A stretch of DNA of 64,000 nt, taken from contig NZ_BMLC01000002.1 in the NCBI RefSeq assembly GCF_014645015.1, positions 620,001-684,000 on the forward strand, given 5' to 3'. This document shows, in pieces, positions 17,213 through 25,572 of the stretch (position 1 is its first letter; every line of letters begins with the position of its first letter). The translations under genes were made by a program, and so were the position numbers. Origin of the DNA: Salinibacterium xinjiangense. Lineage in GTDB: Bacteria; Actinomycetota; Actinomycetes; Actinomycetales; Microbacteriaceae. The notes under the pieces are model-generated. The model saw nothing but the letters and a program-made list of their open reading frames with translations, did not search any database and had not been told where the DNA came from.

Positions 17213-17854
17213 CTACAGGTCGAGTGACTGCCCTGCGGCAAGCTTCACGTACTCGCCTCCACCCTGCTGGGTTGCGGCTTCGAGGCGCTCGCCGTTGATC
17301 GAGATACCGATCTGTGACAGCACCGCCTCGTGAACCGGGAACGCGCGGCGGGGAGCGACAGCGAGAACGTAGTCGATAGCTTCGCCGACCTTCAGCCAGG
17401 GTGCCCCGATGGGTGCGGCGAGAGTGTCGACAGGCACGTTCGGCAGGGTGAGCGAGTCGCCGGCGTAGTAGAAGCTGTCGTCGATGAGCACCGCGACATT
17501 GTCGATGACCGGGATCGATTCGTGGATGACAGCGTGCTTCTCCCCGATGAACTTCAGTGAGAACGGCCCAACCTGGAGTTCATCCCCATTCTTGACCGTC
17601 TCGACGGTGAGGTCGTGGTCTGTGACGGCGGCAGCTACTCCGCCGGGGCCGAAGATGCGTGCGTCGGGGTTCCGCTCGAGGATGCGCCTCAGCTGCTCCG
17701 GGGTCCAGTGATCGGCGTGCTCATGGGTGACCACGATGGCGATGACCCCGGTGACATCGTTCAGGGGAGTGGTGAATGCTCCCGGATCGATGATGATCGT
17801 CGAACCGCTCTTCTGCACGGCCATGCAGGCGTGCTCGTACTTCGTAATCTTCAT
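17213..17854 (-). CDS. MBL-fold metallo-hydrolase
   Basis: The 213-residue protein has the metallo-beta-lactamase motif THEHADHWTPEQL near residue 43, an upstream IIIDPGAF strand and a later YAGDSL with an aspartate ligand. It belongs to the UlaG-like or L-ascorbate-6-phosphate-lactonase-like group (beginning MKITKYEHACMAV). The specific substrate is unknown. It is convergent with the GNAT gene; the 123-bp gap holds a short duplicated CGATGGTGCGAC. Confidence 0.85.
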   Translation of the reverse strand: MKITKYEHACMAVQKSGSTIIIDPGAFTTPLNDVTGVIAIVVTHEHADHWTPEQLRRILERNPDARIFGPGGVAAAVTDHDLTVETVKNGDELQVGPFSLKFIGEKHAVIHESIPVIDNVAVLIDDSFYYAGDSLTLPNVPVDTLAAPIGAPWLKVGEAIDYVLAVAPRRAFPVHEAVLSQIGISINGERLEAATQQGGGEYVKLAAGQSLDL

Positions 17855-17945
17855 TATTCGACACTATTGCGACCTGCCCGCAGATCGGCCTCCCTGTACT
17901 GCGGGGCTGCCGTGGGGTATGCACCCGCTGCTGCATAATGACGGT

Positions 17946-18872
17946 GTGACGATGAAGCCGCTCCGCCTCGTAGTGGCGATCAACCCGACAGCGTCATTCG
18001 GCAAGAGCAGCAGTGTCGGCCCCGCCGTCGTGCAGACCCTGCGGGCGATGGGCCACGATGTGACGAGCCTGCAGGAGCCAGACTTCGAGCAGCTGATGGA
18101 GTCCGGTCGCAAGGCCGTGTCGACCCGTCCGGACGCGTTCATCGTGGTCGGCGGCGACGGGATGGTGAGCCTGGCCGCGAACCTGCTGGCTGGCACGAAG
18201 GTTCCGCTCGGGATCGTGCCGTCCGGCACTGGCAACGACATGGCCCGTGGCCTCGGCATCCCGCACGAGAACACCGAAGCTGCGATCAGGATGCTCACCG
18301 ACCTCCTGCAGGGGCCACCCCGCACTATCGACGCCGGTCGCGTCGAATACGTCGACGACGAGACGGGGCGCGCATCCACCCGCTGGTTCGCCGGCTGCCT
18401 GTCTGCCGGATTCGACGCCGTCGTCAATGAACGAGCCAACCGGATGCGGCGCCCGACCGGTCCGAGCCGGTACACGATCGCCATCGGACTGGAGCTGCTG
18501 AGGCTCAAACCCATCCCGTACCGACTCGTGCTCGACGGCCAGCCGCTCGAGACGTCGGCGATGCTCGTGAGCGTCGGCAACAACGTGTCCCTCGGGGGCG
18601 GGATGAAGGTCACCCCCGACGCGAAGGTCGACGACGGTGCGCTCGACGTGCTGGTGGTGCAGCCGCTGTCGCGCATCCAGTTCCTGCGCATCTTCCCCAG
18701 GGTGTTCAAGGGAACGCATCTCAGCGACCCGAGGGTCGCCGTACACCGGGTCAGGACCATCCGCATCGAGTCGATGGTCGCGGTCGTCTATGCGGACGGA
18801 GAGCGGATCGGCCCAGCCCCCGTCGACATCACGGTAGTGCCGGGCGCGCTCAGGATCTTCGCGCCCGCCTGA
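17946..18872 (+). CDS. Diacylglycerol kinase/sphingosine kinase-family lipid kinase
   Basis: The 308-residue protein has the DAGK catalytic-domain pattern: VVAINPTASFGKSS, IVVGGDGMVSLAAN and PLGIVPSGTGNDMARGLG. These enzymes phosphorylate diacylglycerol or a related lipid at the membrane, and some act on phosphatidylinositol-type or undecaprenol-type substrates. A CATAAT box at 17934-17939 lies six bases before the GTG at 17946, suggesting a leaderless transcript; an ATG two codons later is the alternative start. It is divergent from the MBL gene. Confidence 0.88.
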   Translation: MTMKPLRLVVAINPTASFGKSSSVGPAVVQTLRAMGHDVTSLQEPDFEQLMESGRKAVSTRPDAFIVVGGDGMVSLAANLLAGTKVPLGIVPSGTGNDMARGLGIPHENTEAAIRMLTDLLQGPPRTIDAGRVEYVDDETGRASTRWFAGCLSAGFDAVVNERANRMRRPTGPSRYTIAIGLELLRLKPIPYRLVLDGQPLETSAMLVSVGNNVSLGGGMKVTPDAKVDDGALDVLVVQPLSRIQFLRIFPRVFKGTHLSDPRVAVHRVRTIRIESMVAVVYADGERIGPAPVDITVVPGALRIFAPA

Positions 18873-18923
18873 CGTTTTGGGAGTGGTGCCCAAGGTGTGG
18901 CATACTCGTGTAGTTGTCGCGAC

Positions 18924-18999
18924 GGCCCCATCGTATAGCGGCCTAGTACGCTGCCCTCTCACGGCGGTAACACGGGTTCGAATCCCGTTGGGGTCACCA
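18924..18999 (+). tRNA. tRNA-Glu (anticodon CUC)
   Basis: GGCCCCA pairs with TGGGGTC in the acceptor (one G-T wobble). The anticodon arm CTGCC-CTCTCAC-GGCGG exposes CTC, and the T arm is CGGGTTCGAATCCCG. The 3' CCA is encoded. It is followed two bases later by a strong hairpin terminator. Confidence 0.95.
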
Positions 19000-19001
19000 C
19001 C

Positions 19002-19044
19002 GCCCGGCTCTCTCGTTTGTCGAGAGAGCCGGGCATTTTGTTTT
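19002..19044 (+). terminator. Rho-independent terminator after tRNA-Glu
   Basis: GCCCGGCTCTCTCG (19002-19015) pairs perfectly with CGAGAGAGCCGGGC (19021-19034) around a TTTGT loop and is followed by ATTTTGTTTT. The 14-bp stem and T-rich tail make this a confident terminator. Confidence 0.92.
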
Positions 19045-19078
19045 CCGGAAAGCAATCGACTTGTTTTCCGGAAAGCAA
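19038..19078. repeat. Direct repeat with palindromic core
   Basis: TTGTTTTCCGGAAAGCAA occurs twice (19038-19055 and 19061-19078), with a centre-to-centre distance of 23 bp. Each copy contains the palindrome TTTCCGGAAA. It overlaps the T tail of the terminator and lies about 120 bp before the aldehyde dehydrogenase gene, so it could be a pair of regulator sites. Confidence 0.6.
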
Positions 19079-19195
19079 CCGGCAGCGTGAAGTGGACTCG
19101 GCGCGCATACGCCGCTAGCTTCGATCTTGACATTGTCGCCCGCAGCTTTGCAGCGGCGATAATCGTCGGATCGCACATATCGAAGGAGCTATCGC

Positions 19196-20578
19196 ATGAG
19201 CCACTACGCCGTCATCAATCCCGCCACGGGCGAGACGTTGAGTGAGTACCCGGAGATCACGGATGCAGGTCTGCATGATGCGGTCGGATCGGCTCATGCT
19301 GCCTACACGGAATGGTTGCGAAATGCTCCCGTCGCCTCGCGTGCTGCGTTGATCGCCCGGGTTGCCGAGCTGCACACCGAGCGTCGCGACGAGCTCGCCG
19401 ACATCATCGTGCGCGAGATGGGCAAGCCACTCGACCAGGCATTCGGTGAGGTGGATTTCGCGGCCGCGATCTACCAGTACTACGCAGACAACGGCGAGGC
19501 GTTCCTCGCGGACGAGCCGATCGCGCTCGCTGATGGCGGCGGATCCGCGTTCATCCGACGCGCGGGGCTGGGTGTGCTGCTCGGCATAATGCCGTGGAAC
19601 TTCCCGTACTACCAGGTCGCCAGGTTCGCGGGCCCGAACATCGTGGTCGGCAATACGATCCTCCTGAAGCACGCTCAGCAGTGTCCGGAATCCGCCGCGG
19701 CCATAGCACGCATCTTCGATGACGCCACCGCCGAGGTTGGGGCCCACGCCGGGGTTTACGTCAACATCTACGCCTCGAACGACCAGATCGCGACGGTCAT
19801 CGCCGACCCCCGGCTGCAGGGCGTATCGGTCACCGGCTCTGAGCGTGCCGGCGCAGCGGTGGCCGAGCTCGCTGGCAGGCACCTGAAGAAGGTGGTGCTC
19901 GAACTCGGGGGCTCAGACCCGTTCATCCTGCTCTCGACCGATGATCTCGATGCAGCAGTGCAGGATGCGGTCAACGCACGACTCGACAACAACGGGCAGT
20001 CGTGCAACGGCGCGAAGCGCTTCATCGTGATCGACTCGCTCTACGACCAGTTCGCGGCGAAGTTCATCGAGCTCTTCACGGCAGCACAACCCGCAGATCC
20101 GATGATGGATGGCACTCTCCTCGGCCCGCTCTCGTCGGCGGCAGCGACCGAACGACTCGACGAGCAGCTCGCACGGGCCGTGGAGCAGGGCGCGACGGTG
20201 CTCGCCAGCGGAACGACGAGCGGCAACTTTTTCCCGCCCGCTGTGCTGGCCGACGTCACGCCCGACATGGACGCCTATCACGAGGAGTTCTTCGGCCCCG
20301 TCGCAGCCCTGTACCGGGTGTCGAGCGAGGAGGAGGCCGTGACGCTCGCCAACGACACTCCCTATGGGCTGGGCTCGTATGTCTACACGACAGACCAGGA
20401 GCAGGCGCTGCGGATGGCTGACGCGATGGACGCCGGAATGGTCTGGATCAACCTCGTGCTGGGCGACTCGGCCGAGCTTCCCTTCGGTGGTGTGAAGCGG
20501 TCGGGCTCCGGCCGCGAGATGGGGCGCTTCGCGCTGGAGGAGTTCGTCAACAAGAAGCTCATCCGCATCGCTGGCTGA
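19196..20578 (+). CDS. gabD: NAD(P)-dependent aldehyde dehydrogenase, succinate-semialdehyde type
   Basis: The 460-residue length is normal for the short GabD-like branch. Catalytic residues are visible: glutamate in VVLELGGSDPF (about residue 236) and cysteine C270 in NNGQSCNGAK. The cofactor/substrate region GIMPWNFPYYQVARF and the C-terminal PFGGVKRSGSGREMGRF also fit. It oxidises succinate semialdehyde or a similar aldehyde. The start follows AAGGAG. An internal part of this gene (19391-20010) is repeated at 52531-53150 with about 4 percent base differences that leave the protein sequence unchanged where I compared it. Confidence 0.88.
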   Translation: MSHYAVINPATGETLSEYPEITDAGLHDAVGSAHAAYTEWLRNAPVASRAALIARVAELHTERRDELADIIVREMGKPLDQAFGEVDFAAAIYQYYADNGEAFLADEPIALADGGGSAFIRRAGLGVLLGIMPWNFPYYQVARFAGPNIVVGNTILLKHAQQCPESAAAIARIFDDATAEVGAHAGVYVNIYASNDQIATVIADPRLQGVSVTGSERAGAAVAELAGRHLKKVVLELGGSDPFILLSTDDLDAAVQDAVNARLDNNGQSCNGAKRFIVIDSLYDQFAAKFIELFTAAQPADPMMDGTLLGPLSSAAATERLDEQLARAVEQGATVLASGTTSGNFFPPAVLADVTPDMDAYHEEFFGPVAALYRVSSEEEAVTLANDTPYGLGSYVYTTDQEQALRMADAMDAGMVWINLVLGDSAELPFGGVKRSGSGREMGRFALEEFVNKKLIRIAG

Positions 20579-20599
20579 CCCCCGAGCGGCCGGGGCCGG

Positions 20600-21170
20600 C
20601 TGTTCCTCCCATTGACGTTACGTACGCGGTCGATGGGCGATTTGCCGCCGATGCCGATGCCGATGCCGGTGCCGATAGCGGGTTTGCGGTGATTGTAGCT
20701 GTGGACCCAGTCGTCGCAGGTGGCGGCTAGGGCGGCGTCGGAGTTTCGTTTGCCGTGCTCTGTTTGTTGTCGCTGAGGACCTTGGAGTACACGACCCGAG
20801 GGTGGTCATCGATGGTGGAGTGAAGGTAGGCGTATCCGGTCGGGACAGAGGCTCGCCGGTTCGTCCTGCTGGCTGTTTCGCCCAGGGTTCTCCAGCCCAC
20901 CGTCAGGAATCCGGCCAAGTTTCTTCGCGTCGATATGGACCAGCTCGCCCGGGTTGGCATGCTCGTAGCGGACCAGTCTCGGCATACGAATCGTGAGCCC
21001 GGTATTCAGATCGATATGTCCCACCAGCGGCATCCGGTAGCGGGCGATGACCTCCGACTCCGTCGACGGTGGCAGATGCAGGTGGTAGCCGATGTGGTGC
21101 GGACCCCACCCGCGAATGGACCGCAACGCGATAATTTGTCGCCCTGTCCGCCGACTCGACTGGTTCGGTG
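20600..21170 (-). pseudogene. Degenerate IS481-type transposase
   Basis: Read on the minus strand, pieces of an IS481-family transposase appear in different frames. They are RGWGPHHIGYHLHLPPST, YEHANPGELVHIDAKKLGRI (DDE-domain start), TGYAYLHSTIDDHPRVVYSK and a C-terminal HSYNHRKPAIG...SPIDRVRNVNG. At least one frameshift separates the second and third pieces, and roughly 80-100 residues of the middle DDE domain are missing. A GCCGAT hexanucleotide run (20647-20676) has expanded inside the C-terminal piece. No terminal inverted repeats were found, so this is an old relic and not an active element. Confidence 0.8.
20647..20676. repeat. Hexanucleotide tandem repeat
   Basis: Five GCCGAT units (one reading GCCGGT) lie within the transposase relic. 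In the transposase frame they encode an Ile/Gly run that replaces the usual residues before the GGK motif, which supports decay of the gene. Confidence 0.8.
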
Positions 21171-21281
21171 AGCTGTGGGGTCGTGACGACCGGTCGGCGG
21201 GAGAGCAGCATCTGTGGCGGCCCGCAAAGAAGACTTCGGTCTAGATTTGACTTATTCAAAACAACTGGTAATGTTCTTGTT

Positions 21282-21743
21282 ATGACGCAGCTTGATCTCC
21301 CCGCATCGGCCACCTTGGCCGATTCAGTTCGTGCTGCCGGCCTGAAGGTCACTTCTCCACGGCTGGCAGTTCTGACAATGCTGCAAAATGCTCCGCACTC
21401 CAGTGCCGAAGATGTCTTCGCCGGTGTGCGGAACGAATTGCCAGGAACCTCGGTGCAAGCCGTGTACGGAGTTCTGGCTGCGTTTACGGCTGCGGGCCTC
21501 GTGCGTCGCATCGATCCGGCAAACTCACCCGCGCTGTTCGAGTGTCGTGTGGGAGACAATCACCATCACATCCTCTGCGTCAGTTGCGGAGAACTGAAAG
21601 ATGTCGACTGCGTCATCGGCGCTGCCCCGTGCTTAGCTCCATCTGACACCTCGGGCTTCACGGTATACGCGGCCGAAGTTACATTCACCGGACTGTGCGA
21701 ACCATGCAACAAGCAGCTCGCACTCGAGGATTCTGCAGAGTAA
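21282..21743 (+). CDS. Fur-family metal-dependent repressor
   Basis: The 153-residue protein has the Fur winged helix (LADSVRAAGLKVTSPRLAVL, then SSAEDVFAGVRNELPGTSVQAVYGVLAAFTAAG). The regulatory metal site NHHHILCVSCGELKDVDC and a second cysteine pair, LCEPCN, suit a structural zinc site. FurA/PerR-like peroxide or iron sensing is most likely, but nearby genes do not include a catalase. A TTGACT and a TAATGT box with 16-bp spacing lie just before the ATG, implying a leaderless mRNA. The AT-rich bases around that promoter could be its own operator. Confidence 0.88.
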   Translation: MTQLDLPASATLADSVRAAGLKVTSPRLAVLTMLQNAPHSSAEDVFAGVRNELPGTSVQAVYGVLAAFTAAGLVRRIDPANSPALFECRVGDNHHHILCVSCGELKDVDCVIGAAPCLAPSDTSGFTVYAAEVTFTGLCEPCNKQLALEDSAE

Positions 21744-21920
21744 AAAATCAGGAGCAATAGCGCTCCCCGCGGTAGTCGGCGTTCATTGCGTCGAACAGCT
21801 GCGTTTCTCGCCCTACCGGTCGCGTTTATCGTCGACCGGTCAGGACCCGACATCCACCCGTCCATCGCGCCATTAATACTTCATCAACGTCCGACTAACG
21901 CCCAAACAAAGGAATACACC

Positions 21921-22175
21921 ATGACGATGACCCATGAAATCGACATCTCCACCATCTTCGACCTCATCACGAAAAGCGACTCTGTCACTCCGACCCTCGC
22001 CCCGCAGGCGGGTACCTTCGTCACAACGTACGCTCCGTTCGTGTCGGTCGTGGGAACCTACGTGACAGCGTCACACGGTGCGGCGCCCCGCGATCAGGTG
22101 CACGGTCGCTACGTGAGCAATGCCAGCCCCGTCGCAACTGCCGACGGTTCTTATGTGACCAGCCAACTCCGCTGA
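21921..22175 (+). CDS. Small GxYVT-repeat protein next to the Fur-type gene
   Basis: This 84-residue protein has a good ribosome site (AAAGGAAT) before the ATG. After MTMTHEIDISTIFDLIT the sequence contains four related pentapeptides: GTFVT, GTYVT, GRYVS and GSYVT. There are no cysteines, signal peptide or membrane segment. I do not recognise a named family. Its position 177 bp after the Fur-type regulator suggests it may be regulated with it. A structural or precursor-peptide role is possible, but nothing in the sequence proves it. Confidence 0.6.
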   Translation: MTMTHEIDISTIFDLITKSDSVTPTLAPQAGTFVTTYAPFVSVVGTYVTASHGAAPRDQVHGRYVSNASPVATADGSYVTSQLR

Positions 22176-22572
22176 TCTCGTAGCGCTTTTACCCGGCGCA
22201 CGCTACCGCGCAAGCTACCGCACAGGGCGAAAGCCCGGGAGCGAGCAGTTCGATCGCGTGCTGGCGTGCGCCGGGCCCCGCACCGGTGAAACTGGCAACA
22301 AACCACCGCAACAAACCACCGCAACAAACCACCGCAACAAACTCTCGCGCAGCGTGTTTTGGCGGCACGGCTCTCTGGTGGGGAGATCAGGTCGTCAATT
22401 GGCCAAGTGCAGTCGCACCAGATCGTCCGGCCAGCCCATATCGCCTATCAGCACCAGGGCATCCTCGGCGCATCAGCGGCCGGGGATGTTCCGCTCGCGC
22501 TCGACTGGTCCGCGAGCCCACTGAGGGCGCCCGCAACCAGCTTCTGTAGAAGTTCGATAGCGGGTCATTCCT
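22176..22572. other. Gene-free stretch with a 13-bp tandem repeat
   Basis: No coding sequence here is convincing. CAACAAACCACCG is repeated at 22296, 22309 and 22322, with a degenerate fourth copy to 22347. The rest looks like decayed sequence between the small GxYVT gene and the dehydrogenase on the other strand. Confidence 0.6.
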
Positions 22573-22668
22573 ATGACCATCACCGTCGCGGTACCCGACA
22601 TCGCGATGCTCGATCGCCTTTCTCCCTCGGGGGACGACGTCGTCATGACGGTGTGGATGACAGAGGTC
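22573..22668 (+). pseudogene. Possible N-terminal remnant of a D-2-hydroxyacid dehydrogenase
   Basis: The first 30 or so residues, MTITVAVPDIAMLDRLSP onward to VVMTVWMTE, resemble the start of actinobacterial D-isomer-specific 2-hydroxyacid dehydrogenases. The frame then loses any similarity and no NAD-binding domain follows. I read it as a truncated relic, with low certainty because the match is short. Confidence 0.3.
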
Positions 22669-22717
22669 CTCACCCTTTCGCGTTCCGCCACCCACACAAC
22701 CTCCGCGGGAAGAACGC

Positions 22718-23803
22718 CTAGGCAGCGACCAGGCGGGCTTCGGCCAGCCGCTCGGCCGCATCCAGCGTCGTGATCCCCTCGGCCACAGACTCTCGAAAGA
22801 TGGTTGCGACGGTCTCGCCGATGGCTTCCACCCGCAGGGTGATCGCCTCAGCGTCAGCGTCGGGTCGCGTCGCCATGTCGAGGTAGATCACGCCACCGCC
22901 GTTGACGACGAAGTCTGGCGCCCACAGGATGCCCCGGCCGGCGAGCTCTGCGGCACCATGACGATAGGCGAGCTGGTTGTTCGCGGCCCCGACCACACCA
23001 TCGACCTGCAACTCGGCGATCACCTGGGGGCTGAGAGCGCCACCCAGTCCGCACGGCACAAAGAGGTCGGCATCGACCCGGTGCGCCTCATCGGCGTCGA
23101 CCCACGTCGCTCCGAGTTCGGCGGCCAGCAACTTCCGGTCGAGATTGATGTCGCTGACGGTCAACACGGCGCCGGCCGAGGCAAGGGCTCGAGCAAGCCG
23201 ACCGCCCACCTGGCCGAGTCCCGAGATCACGATGTGGCGGCCACGAACATCACGGGAGCCGAACAGGGCCTCGCAGGTGGCGAGAATGCTGGCATACACG
23301 CCGGCCGAGGTCGCGTCTGCCGGTTCCCCGACTCCGCCCAGGTCGGTGGGCAGCCCGCACACGTGCTCGGTGCGCTCGGCCACGATCGCCATCAGTTCTG
23401 CGCTTGTACCGACATCCTCTGCCGTCATGTACGCGCCGTTGAGGCTCTCTATGGCGTCGCCGAGGTCGAGCATCGCATCGCGCTTCTCGGCGTCGGTCAG
23501 AGTGACGCCCATGGGCAGGTGGATGACCGATTTGCCTCCTCCGCGATTAAGGCCCGCGGCAGAATTCTTCAGTGTCATGGCCGCCGAGAGTCGAAGCGCG
23601 TCGGCAACAGCGTCGGTCCAGTGCGGATAGTTCCACATCCGCGCGCCACCGAGCGCCTGGCCGAGGGCGGTCGAATGAACGGCGACACTGATGACGAGCC
23701 CGGATCGCCTGCCGGTCGAGATGAGCACGTTTTCGTGGCCGAACTCGGCATTCGCGATGAAGGAAGGTGCGGCATCCAGCGTCGTCGGTGGGTGCAGTGT
23801 CAT
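22718..23803 (-). CDS. Leucine/valine-type Glu/Leu/Phe/Val dehydrogenase
   Basis: The 361-residue enzyme reversibly deaminates a branched-chain (or phenylalanine) amino acid to its keto acid with NAD. The catalytic segment is LGGARMWNYPHW...AAMTLKNSAAGLNRGGGKSV, with the lysine of the K-x-A/S-x-x-x-L type. The Rossmann motif is VISGLGQVGGRLARALA near residue 195. Late elements GAANNQLA and APDFVVNGGGVI also match the leucine dehydrogenase branch. It is transcribed toward the gene-free stretch and is divergent from the flavin-dependent oxidoreductase gene. Confidence 0.88.
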   Translation of the reverse strand: MTLHPPTTLDAAPSFIANAEFGHENVLISTGRRSGLVISVAVHSTALGQALGGARMWNYPHWTDAVADALRLSAAMTLKNSAAGLNRGGGKSVIHLPMGVTLTDAEKRDAMLDLGDAIESLNGAYMTAEDVGTSAELMAIVAERTEHVCGLPTDLGGVGEPADATSAGVYASILATCEALFGSRDVRGRHIVISGLGQVGGRLARALASAGAVLTVSDINLDRKLLAAELGATWVDADEAHRVDADLFVPCGLGGALSPQVIAELQVDGVVGAANNQLAYRHGAAELAGRGILWAPDFVVNGGGVIYLDMATRPDADAEAITLRVEAIGETVATIFRESVAEGITTLDAAERLAEARLVAA

Positions 23804-23954
23804 GACATTCTCCTGAGTCTGGGCCTCGTGGGCGCATCAGTAATAATGGGGTGGAGCAGGGCGCGAGGGTGTGCACCCGAGGTCAGCGTATCGCCATGGA
23901 ACTCCCGCGTCACCCCTCGCACCGGTGAGGCTCGCGGCGGGTTATGGTCGGAAG

Positions 23955-24389
23955 ATGAGCCATGATGCGCAGGATGCCGCTGCCGACCGCTTTCTCAGTT
24001 CCGAGGGGCTGCAGTTCGTCACGGACTACCACCTCGCCACCCTGTCGACGCTCGCCGACGATGGCACCATCCACTCTGTGCCGGTGGGGTTCACCTATGC
24101 CGACGGCATCGCCAGGGTGATCACGGGCGGGGGCACCCAGAAGGTGCTGAACGCGGCGCGCGGGGGAATCGCGACCATCAGCTCGGTGGATCGTGCGAGG
24201 TGGCTGACGGTGAGCGGCACCGTGAGCATCCACGAGGATGCGGACACCGTCGCCGATGCGGTCGAGCGCTACGCCGCGCGCTATCGACAACCCAGGGTCA
24301 ATCCCTTACGCGTAGCCATGCTCGTCGAGGTGAACCGCGCGATGGGCTCGGCCGGGATGCTTGCGAGCAACCAACCGCAGCGACCCTGA
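23955..24389 (+). CDS. PPOX-class flavin/F420-dependent oxidoreductase
   Basis: This 144-residue split-barrel protein shows the F420-dependent PPOX pattern: YHLATLSTLADDGTIHSVPVGFTY followed by ARVITGGGTQKVLNAARG. These proteins bind coenzyme F420, FMN or haem derivatives and reduce diverse substrates. The start ATG at 23955 gives the family length; an upstream extension to 23871 has no similarity. It probably stands alone, ahead of the riboswitch-controlled terC gene. Confidence 0.75.
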   Translation: MSHDAQDAAADRFLSSEGLQFVTDYHLATLSTLADDGTIHSVPVGFTYADGIARVITGGGTQKVLNAARGGIATISSVDRARWLTVSGTVSIHEDADTVADAVERYAARYRQPRVNPLRVAMLVEVNRAMGSAGMLASNQPQRP

Positions 24390-24410
24390 AGGCGCAGTAG
24401 GCTGGTTCTA

Positions 24411-24530
24411 GCGAAGGGAAGTATCCCGCCTCGCTGGGTCCGTCACGGTGCGCGTCGTCGCTCGCCCGGGCCAGCGGCATCCATCCCACCATCACGGTGC
24501 TGACGGCTGCGGGAGAGACTTTCACCTGTC
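24411..24530 (+). ncRNA. Probable yybP-ykoY manganese riboswitch
   Basis: GAAGGGAAGTATCCCGC and the distal GCGGGAGAGACTTTCACC form the expected pair of conserved blocks, with TCCCGC pairing to GCGGGA. Internal CGTCACGGTGC and ATCACGGTGCTGACGG elements could form the other helices. It lies about 30 bp before terC, and yybP-ykoY elements are well known upstream of TerC-family genes, where Mn2+ binding turns expression on. I recognised this by motif only and could not run a covariance search. Confidence 0.65.
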
Positions 24531-24561
24531 CCCTAACCAACCCTCCCCTGAACGGAAGTAC

Positions 24562-25572
24562 ATGGAAGCCTCCCTTCCCGTCTGGTTCGAGATCACCTCC
24601 TACGTGGTGCTGCTCTCGATCCTCGCGTTCGACCTGATCCTCGCCTATCGCCGGCCACACGTACCGTCGACGAAAGAATCGGCGATCTGGGTGAGCATCT
24701 ACGTCGGGCTCGCGCTCGTGTTCGCGCTGCTCATGCTCTGGCAGGGATCTGTCGACCACGCCGCCGAATTCATTGCCGGCTGGGTGACGGAATACAGCCT
24801 CAGCATCGACAATCTGTTCGTGTTTGTCATCATCATGGCGCGGTTCTCCGTGCCGCGGAAGTATCAGCAGGAAGTGCTGATGGTCGGCATCCTGATCGCG
24901 CTCGTGCTGCGCGGGTTGTTCATCCTGGCGGGCGCGGCGCTCATCGAGAACTTCAGTTTCGTCTTCTACATCTTCGGGCTGTTCCTCGTCTACACCGCGA
25001 TCCAGCAGGCCCGACAGCACCACGACGACATGGAGCAGCAGGAGAACGCCATCATCCAGCTGCTGCGCAAGCGGATCGCGATCTCAGACACCTACAACGG
25101 GGCGAAGCTGCGCACCACCATCGACGGTAAGAGAGTTTTCACGCCGATCCTGGTCGTCTTCGTCGCCCTGGGCATCACCGACCTGGTGTTCGCGCTCGAC
25201 TCGATCCCCGCGATCTTCGGCATCACGACCGATCCGTTCATCGTCTTCACCGCGAACATCTTCGCGCTGATGGGTCTGCGCCAGCTGTATTTCCTGCTCG
25301 GCGACCTGATCGACAAGCTCGAATACCTTCACTACGGCATCGCCTTCATCCTGGCCTTCATCGGTGTGAAGCTGTTCTTCCACGCCCTGGCCGAGAACGA
25401 ACTGCCGTTCATCAACGGTGGGGAGCACGTGGAGTGGGCTCCCGAGATCTCGACGTGGGCGTCGCTGGCGGTCATCCTGTCGGCGATGACGATCTCCGTG
25501 GTCGCGAGCCTGGTCAAAATCCGCATCGACAAGAACCGCGCGAGCAAATCGACGGAGTCGGTCGACCGCTGA
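24562..25572 (+). CDS. TerC-family integral membrane protein (Alx-like Mn2+ exporter)
   Basis: This 336-residue protein has nine or so TM segments and the two TerC acidic motifs: EYSLSIDNLFVFVII and DLVFALDSIPAIFGIT. Members of this branch export manganese, often for exoenzyme metalation or metal tolerance. The ATG at 24562 follows GGAAGT. A probable Mn2+ riboswitch precedes it. Bases 25101-25572 are repeated at 53151-53622, where they are fused to an aldehyde-dehydrogenase fragment. This left copy is intact, so it would be the functional one. Confidence 0.9.
   Translation: MEASLPVWFEITSYVVLLSILAFDLILAYRRPHVPSTKESAIWVSIYVGLALVFALLMLWQGSVDHAAEFIAGWVTEYSLSIDNLFVFVIIMARFSVPRKYQQEVLMVGILIALVLRGLFILAGAALIENFSFVFYIFGLFLVYTAIQQARQHHDDMEQQENAIIQLLRKRIAISDTYNGAKLRTTIDGKRVFTPILVVFVALGITDLVFALDSIPAIFGITTDPFIVFTANIFALMGLRQLYFLLGDLIDKLEYLHYGIAFILAFIGVKLFFHALAENELPFINGGEHVEWAPEISTWASLAVILSAMTISVVASLVKIRIDKNRASKSTESVDR

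Noticed and set aside
18924-19078. tRNA-Glu as the integration site of the island
   Set aside because: No copy of the tRNA 3' end was seen near 52.5 kb and no integrase gene is present; the borders are explained by the terC/PP2C repeat.
22387-22761. Minus-strand frame near the leucine-dehydrogenase gene as a coding gene
   Set aside because: Arg/Gly/His-rich with no similarity; the plus strand instead shows a weak hydroxyacid-dehydrogenase start.
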